Under the pieces are notes generated by a model, which saw only the letters and a program-made list of their open reading frames with translations, ran no database searches and was not told the DNA's origin. 64,000 nt of DNA, taken from Lachnospiraceae bacterium. Its GTDB lineage: Bacteria > Bacillota > Clostridia > Lachnospirales > Lachnospiraceae. A program made the translations under genes and the position numbers. This document shows, in pieces, positions 60,092 through 64,000 of this stretch. Where the stretch lies: the NCBI GenBank assembly GCA_016286555.1, contig JAEETA010000003.1:81556-145555 (forward strand). Reading direction: 5' to 3'. The first letter of the stretch is position 1; each line of letters opens with the position of its first letter.

Positions 60092-61444
60092 GTGCCACGC
60101 AAGAAGAAAAATGTTCCACCAAAGCCCAGAACCCATCTTACGCTGGATGACCGCATCGCGATTGAAAAAGGCCTGGACCATCATGAGTCCATCAGCAAGA
60201 TTGCCCGTGAACTTGGTAAAGACCGTTCTACCATAAGCCGTGAGATCCAGCGGAACTGTATCGTCAAGGAATGTAAAAGTGCTCTATGTGCGTATTTCTG
60301 GAACTGTAAGAAGAATGACCTGTGCCCCAGGAAATGTGGGCCGCGTAAGCACTGTAGTCGCTGCAAGATGATAAAATGCAGTAATACTTGCCCTGACTAT
60401 AAGAAATCTGACGATAGGTGTACCCGGCGTAAGGAACAGGAAGTGTGTAACGGTTGCCTTTATATCAATGATCCGTCTCACTGCTTGTTTACACAGAGAA
60501 TCTATAAGGCAATCAAAGCTGATATAGCGTCCGATGAGCGCTCTTTGGCTGCACGAGGCGGCTTTAACCTGACGGGTGAGCAATTCGCCAGGATTGATGA
60601 AATCGTGTCCCCTCTCCTGCAAAGAGGACTTTCTCCTTATGCTATCCTGGCAAGGCATAAAGACCTGGGTATCAGTGTTCAGACATTGTACCGCCTGGTC
60701 GAGTGTGGGGAGCTTTCTGCCGGAAACCTGGATCTGCGCAATCAGGTGAAGCGAAAGCCCAGAAAAGGCTTAAAAACAAGGAAGATGCGTAATGAGGTGG
60801 TCTCAAAGTTGAAGGAAGGTAGAAAATTCAGCGACTTTGAGGAATATATGGATACCAATAATGTACCGGTGGTGCAAATGGATACCGTTCTGGGGCTGCA
60901 ATCAGAAATGCCGTGCCTTCTTACGCTACACTTACCGTCCGTTCACCTTCAGCTTGCACTTATCCTGGAGGAACATACCAGCGCTTGCGTCGTTCACGCC
61001 TTGGACATCCTCGAAGAGACTCTGGGAACCGAACTGTTTGAAGTGGTATTTCCAGTCATTCTTACTGATAATGGGACGGAATTTACGGATATCATCGGGA
61101 TGGAGCGATCTTGCCTTATTCCAGACCGCCAAAGAACCAGGATCTTCTTTTGCGATCCGAACCGTTCTGATCAGAAAGGTGCCTGCGAAAACAATCACCG
61201 TCTCATTCGTTATGTTCTCCCGAAGGGAACTTCGTTCCTGCCATTGTCACAGACAGACATCAATCTGATGATGAATCACATCAATAGTTACCCTCGGAAG
61301 GAGCTGTACGGGAAGACTCCTTACCAGGCCGCCAGGCTCCTTCTCCCAGAAGATGTCTTTGACCTTTTGGGGCTTGATGAAGTACCGTATGAAGATCTCT
61401 GTTTGAAACCGGTGTTGCTGAAGAAGAAACAGGCGCGTAAATAG
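60092..61444 (+). CDS. IS30-family transposase
   Basis: 450 aa from GTG 60092, which has AAGGAGG 5 nt upstream; the track's ATG 59981 lacks one. N-terminal helix-turn-helix (RTHLTLDDRIAIEKGLDHHESISKIARELGKDRSTISREI), a Cys-rich zinc-ribbon-like insertion (about 65-125, ten or more Cys) typical of a clostridial IS30 subgroup, and the DDE core: VVQMDTVLG, LTDNGTEF, KGACENNHRLIR. Intact. The right inverted repeat lies directly after the stop. No matching left end lies close upstream; the only candidate is 2.3 kb away at 57737. Confidence 0.93.
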   Translation: MPRKKKNVPPKPRTHLTLDDRIAIEKGLDHHESISKIARELGKDRSTISREIQRNCIVKECKSALCAYFWNCKKNDLCPRKCGPRKHCSRCKMIKCSNTCPDYKKSDDRCTRRKEQEVCNGCLYINDPSHCLFTQRIYKAIKADIASDERSLAARGGFNLTGEQFARIDEIVSPLLQRGLSPYAILARHKDLGISVQTLYRLVECGELSAGNLDLRNQVKRKPRKGLKTRKMRNEVVSKLKEGRKFSDFEEYMDTNNVPVVQMDTVLGLQSEMPCLLTLHLPSVHLQLALILEEHTSACVVHALDILEETLGTELFEVVFPVILTDNGTEFTDIIGMERSCLIPDRQRTRIFFCDPNRSDQKGACENNHRLIRYVLPKGTSFLPLSQTDINLMMNHINSYPRKELYGKTPYQAARLLLPEDVFDLLGLDEVPYEDLCLKPVLLKKKQARK

Positions 61445-61447
61445 CAT

Positions 61448-61469
61448 ATCTCAAAGTTAATGCAACAAA
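61448..61469 (-). repeat. IS30-type terminal inverted repeat, right
   Basis: ATCTCAAAGTTAATGCAACAAA, 20/22 complement of 57737-57758, 4 bp after the transposase stop codon. Confidence 0.7.
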
Positions 61470-61476
61470 TCTCTTT

Positions 61477-61497
61477 TGTTGCATTTAACCTGAGACA
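61477..61497 (+). repeat. Outer flank repeat, right copy
   Basis: TGTTGCATTTAACCTGAGACA; imperfect direct repeat of 57712-57732. A further TTTTGTTGCATTA occurs at 61629-61641, so several IS30-like end fragments are clustered here. Confidence 0.6.
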
Positions 61498-61566
61498 GGC
61501 CCGTTTGGGCTTCCTTTGCATACTCAAAACCGGGAAATGAGGGTCAGAGAACGCCGAAAATACGCG

Positions 61567-61617
61567 ATAAAAAGCCAGTCCGGGAGGTGAAAACCCTCTT
61601 CAGGACTGACTTTTTTC
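61567..61617 (+). terminator. Hairpin and T run downstream of the IS30 unit
   Basis: AAAAAGCCAGTCC and GGACTGACTTTTTT pair around a second small stem (GGGAGG...CCCTC). Confidence 0.7.
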
Positions 61618-61770
61618 GTTGATGCTATTTTGTTGCATTAGGGTTGGAAATTAACTTATTTTTTTATGCCCGAAAAATGCTTTAAAATCGGGCTTTTGGA
61701 GACCCCTTCCGAAAAAATCCCGCCGGAGGTCGGAAGAAAAATGCCACCTCTCAGCCCGCACCGGGTCGCC

Positions 61771-61799
61771 TTGCCGTCCCCCTGTATTTGGCATATAAT
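61771..61799 (+). promoter_or_regulatory. Promoter of the MBL-fold hydrolase/thyA unit
   Basis: TTGCCG, 17 nt, TATAAT, about 40 bp upstream of the ATG. Confidence 0.75.
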
Positions 61800-61840
61800 A
61801 TTCCTAAGACCGTAATCCAATCAAAGGAGGATTGCTGCGT

Positions 61841-63445
61841 ATGAAACTGACATTTATCGGTGCCGATCATGAGGTGACCGGAAGCTGTCACTGTCTGGAA
61901 GCCTGCGGAAAACATATTCTGGTGGACTACGGAATGCAGCAGGGCCTGGACGTCTTTGAGAATGCGCCGCTTCCCGTTCCGGAGGCAGCCATCGATTACG
62001 TTTTCTTAACCCACGCCCATGTGGACCACTCGGGACTCCTGCCGTTGCTTTATGCCAGAGGATTCCGGGGCCAGGTCTACGCCACGGACGCTACGGTGGA
62101 TCTGTGCAGCATCATGCTTCGTGACTGCGCTCACATCCAGTTGATGGAGTCCGAATGGAAGGCCAGAAAGGCTAAGCGTGGCGCCGACATCGCTGCCATC
62201 GAGCCACTCTACACCATGGAGGACGCAGAGGGCGTCATCAAGCGCATGGTGGCCTGCCACTATGACAGTATTGTCGAGATCTGCGACGGTATCAAGATCC
62301 GTTTTACCGATGTGGGTCACCTCCTGGGATCTTCCAGTATCGAGGTCTGGCTGAAGGAGGATACCACCGAGAAAAAGATCGTCTTTTCCGGCGACCTGGG
62401 AAATGAGAGGCAGCCCCTCATCAAGGCACCCAAGCGTACCGCGGAAGCGGACTACGTGGTGATGGAGTCCACCTACGGCAACCGCCTCCATCCCGCACCG
62501 GACGGAGACTTTGCAACGGAGCTGGCCGCCATTTTGAAGGAGACCTTCGATCGCGGCGGTAACGTGGTCATCCCCTCCTTTGCGGTGGGCAGGACCCAGG
62601 AGCTCCTGTATTTCCTGAGACAGATCAAGGTGGACCGCATGGTCCCCGGACATGAGAAATTCCCGGTATTCGTGGACAGTCCTCTGGCAGTGGAGGCTAC
62701 GGAGATCTTCCACGCCAACCGCATGGATTGCTTCGATGAGAAGGCCATGGCTCTGGTGAAGGAGGGCATCAATCCCATTTCCTTCGCAGGCCTGAAGCTG
62801 GCCATCACCAGCGAGGAGTCCCGGGAGATCAACTTCAATGATACGCCGAAGGTCATCATTTCCGCTTCCGGCATGTGCGAGGCGGGTCGTATCCGTCACC
62901 ACTTAAAGCACAACCTCTGGCGTCCCGAGAGCACCATTCTCTTCGTGGGATACCAGGCCAACGGTACCCTGGGAAGAGCCATCGTGGAAGGCGCGAAGGA
63001 GGTTAAGCTCTTCGGCGAGACCATCCAGGTTCAGGCCCAGATCCGGCAGCTCCGGGGACTTTCCGGACACGCGGACCAGGCAGGACTGATCTGGTGGCTG
63101 GAAGGCTTCGAGGAGAAACCGAAAAAAGTCTTTATCGTCCACGGCGAGGACAGCGTCGCCACGGGCTTTGCGGAAATGCTTAAGATCGAGCACGGCCAGC
63201 GGGCCTATGCCCCCTACAGCGGCAGTATTTTTGACCTGGGGGCCAACCGCTTTACCTACGAGGCAGAGCCGGTGCGGGTGGAGAAAAAGCGTCCTGTGGC
63301 CAGCGGCGTATATGCGCGCCTGGTGGCAGCTGGTCAGCGCCTCCTGGCCATCATCAAGAAGCTGGACGGCCTCAACAACAAGGATACCGCGAAGTTTGCA
63401 GATCAGGTGCTGAACCTGTGCGACAAGTGGGATCCGGACAAATGA
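61841..63445 (+). CDS. MBL-fold/beta-CASP RNA hydrolase
   Basis: 534 aa. The metallo-beta-lactamase core has THAHVDHSGLLP (zinc motif 2), DVGHLLGSSSIEVW and FSGDLGNE; the beta-CASP insertion and the later SASGMCEAGRIRHHLK and GLSGHADQAGLIWW motifs identify the CPSF73/RNase J-like branch, thus probably a ribonuclease. The ~60-residue C-terminal extension (PVASGVYARLVAAGQRL) is helical. ATG 61841 follows AAAGGAGG; the track's TTG 61832 lies within that spacing. 37 bp before thyA. Confidence 0.9.
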   Translation: MKLTFIGADHEVTGSCHCLEACGKHILVDYGMQQGLDVFENAPLPVPEAAIDYVFLTHAHVDHSGLLPLLYARGFRGQVYATDATVDLCSIMLRDCAHIQLMESEWKARKAKRGADIAAIEPLYTMEDAEGVIKRMVACHYDSIVEICDGIKIRFTDVGHLLGSSSIEVWLKEDTTEKKIVFSGDLGNERQPLIKAPKRTAEADYVVMESTYGNRLHPAPDGDFATELAAILKETFDRGGNVVIPSFAVGRTQELLYFLRQIKVDRMVPGHEKFPVFVDSPLAVEATEIFHANRMDCFDEKAMALVKEGINPISFAGLKLAITSEESREINFNDTPKVIISASGMCEAGRIRHHLKHNLWRPESTILFVGYQANGTLGRAIVEGAKEVKLFGETIQVQAQIRQLRGLSGHADQAGLIWWLEGFEEKPKKVFIVHGEDSVATGFAEMLKIEHGQRAYAPYSGSIFDLGANRFTYEAEPVRVEKKRPVASGVYARLVAAGQRLLAIIKKLDGLNNKDTAKFADQVLNLCDKWDPDK

Positions 63446-63482
63446 TCATTCAAAAACTACCGAGGGTGGGAGGAACCGCTGC

Positions 63483-64000
63483 ATGAGTTATGCGGATCAG
63501 ATTTTTATCGAAATGTGCAAGGACATCCTGGAAAACGGGACCAGCACGGAAGGAGAGAAGGTGCGGCCTCACTGGCCGGACGGCACCGCTGCCTACACCA
63601 TCAAGAAATTCGGTGTGGTGAACCGCTATGATCTGCGGAAGGAGTTCCCGATCCTGACGCTGCGCAGGACGGCATTAAAATCCGCCACGGACGAGATCCT
63701 CTGGATCTGGCAGCGTAAAAGCAATAACATTAACGATCTCCATTCCCACATCTGGGACGAATGGGCGGATCCCGACGGCTCCATCGGCAAGGCCTACGGC
63801 TATCAGCTGGGGGTGAAGCACATCTATAAGGAAGGCGAGATGGATCAGGTGGATCGCGTGCTCTGGGATCTGAAGCACAATCCCTTCAGCCGCCGGATCC
63901 TGACCAATATCTATGTCCATCAGGACCTGCATGAGATGAATCTGTACCCCTGCGCCTACAGCATGACCTTTAACGTGACCCAGCGCCCGGGAGAGGATAA
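63483..64000 (+). CDS. thyA: Thymidylate synthase (3' end outside window)
   Basis: Not in the ORF track because no stop is reached. ATG 63483 with GGGAGGAA upstream begins MSYADQIFIEMCKDILENG; the frame stays open to the edge (172 codons). FGVVNRYDLRKEFPILTLRRT, IWDEWADPDGSIGKAYGYQL and RRILTNIYV are thymidylate synthase signatures, and the catalytic Cys is in NLYPCAYSMTFNV, where many ThyA proteins have PPCH. It methylates dUMP with methylene-tetrahydrofolate; a folate reductase gene often follows. Confidence 0.95.
   Translation, partial: MSYADQIFIEMCKDILENGTSTEGEKVRPHWPDGTAAYTIKKFGVVNRYDLRKEFPILTLRRTALKSATDEILWIWQRKSNNINDLHSHIWDEWADPDGSIGKAYGYQLGVKHIYKEGEMDQVDRVLWDLKHNPFSRRILTNIYVHQDLHEMNLYPCAYSMTFNVTQRPGED

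Noticed and set aside
57526-61650. Genomic island integrated into the tRNA-Gly 3' end
   Set aside because: The foreign DNA lies on the 5'/promoter side of the tRNA, there is no integrase gene, and the tRNA 3' end is not duplicated at the far side.

Overview
The window looks like a chromosomal segment of an anaerobic, moderately GC-rich member of the Clostridia, most likely Lachnospiraceae. This is inferred from the gene content: a class III ribonucleotide reductase (nrdD/nrdG), a flavin reductase-rubredoxin protein, SEC-C methionine aminopeptidase, DUF5685 next to a DnaJ protein, many small intracellular glycoside hydrolases, and the clostridial order rimP-nusA-rnpM-rplGA-infB-rbfA-nrnA-truB-ribF-rpsO-pnp. 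No 16S gene is present, so species is not assignable.

Layout. 1-4.5 kb: 3' part of a GT-C-like membrane protein gene, cut off from its terminator by a complete 2,775-bp IS66 element with an 8-bp target duplication. 4.6-7.6 kb: a GH31 glycosidase with a small upstream ORF, then a flavin reductase-rubredoxin gene. 7.7-27.4 kb: the translation/RNA-processing cluster, interrupted by a 1,035-residue TIR-transmembrane-beta-propeller protein, a second and enlarged DHH phosphoesterase, a secreted GH43-like lipoprotein and an SH3-NlpC/P60 cell-wall hydrolase. Two intergenic regions here (18.70-18.86 and 23.14-23.33 kb) carry a structured element whose stems differ in sequence but keep their pairing while the loops are conserved. 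27.5-36.3 kb: membrane protein, DUF5685-DnaJ pair, nrdD-nrdG, a divergent Fur-family regulator and map. 36.4-43.8 kb: a four-gene operon of large polytopic membrane proteins including a tandem paralogue pair. 43.9-50.0 kb: carbohydrate enzymes without signal peptides (an unassigned 608-aa protein, GH53, a GH26-like protein), a zinc-ribbon protein and an AEC transporter. 50.1-57.3 kb: glyA, hom, aspartokinase, a probable yybP-ykoY (Mn2+) riboswitch in front of a flotillin gene, and a His-rich zinc-binding lipoprotein. 57.3-57.5 kb: tandem hairpin array; then tRNA-Gly(GCC).

57.7-61.5 kb is visibly AT-rich and foreign. It holds a ComF-like phosphoribosyltransferase gene 1 nt from a DprA/SLOG gene (the composition of the ShosTA anti-phage/toxin-antitoxin system), an XRE regulator with ATAGTAT-type dyads on both sides, and an IS30-family transposase. 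The whole stretch lies between 22-bp inverted repeats matching at 20/22 positions, so the defence-like pair may be cargo of an IS30-type unit. The window ends with an MBL/beta-CASP hydrolase and the start of thyA.

The strongest leads are the ShosTA-like pair inside IS30-type ends, the TIR-propeller protein embedded in the translation cluster, the covarying structured element, and the Mn2+-type riboswitch ahead of a flotillin. All product names come from reading the translations by eye; no search was run.
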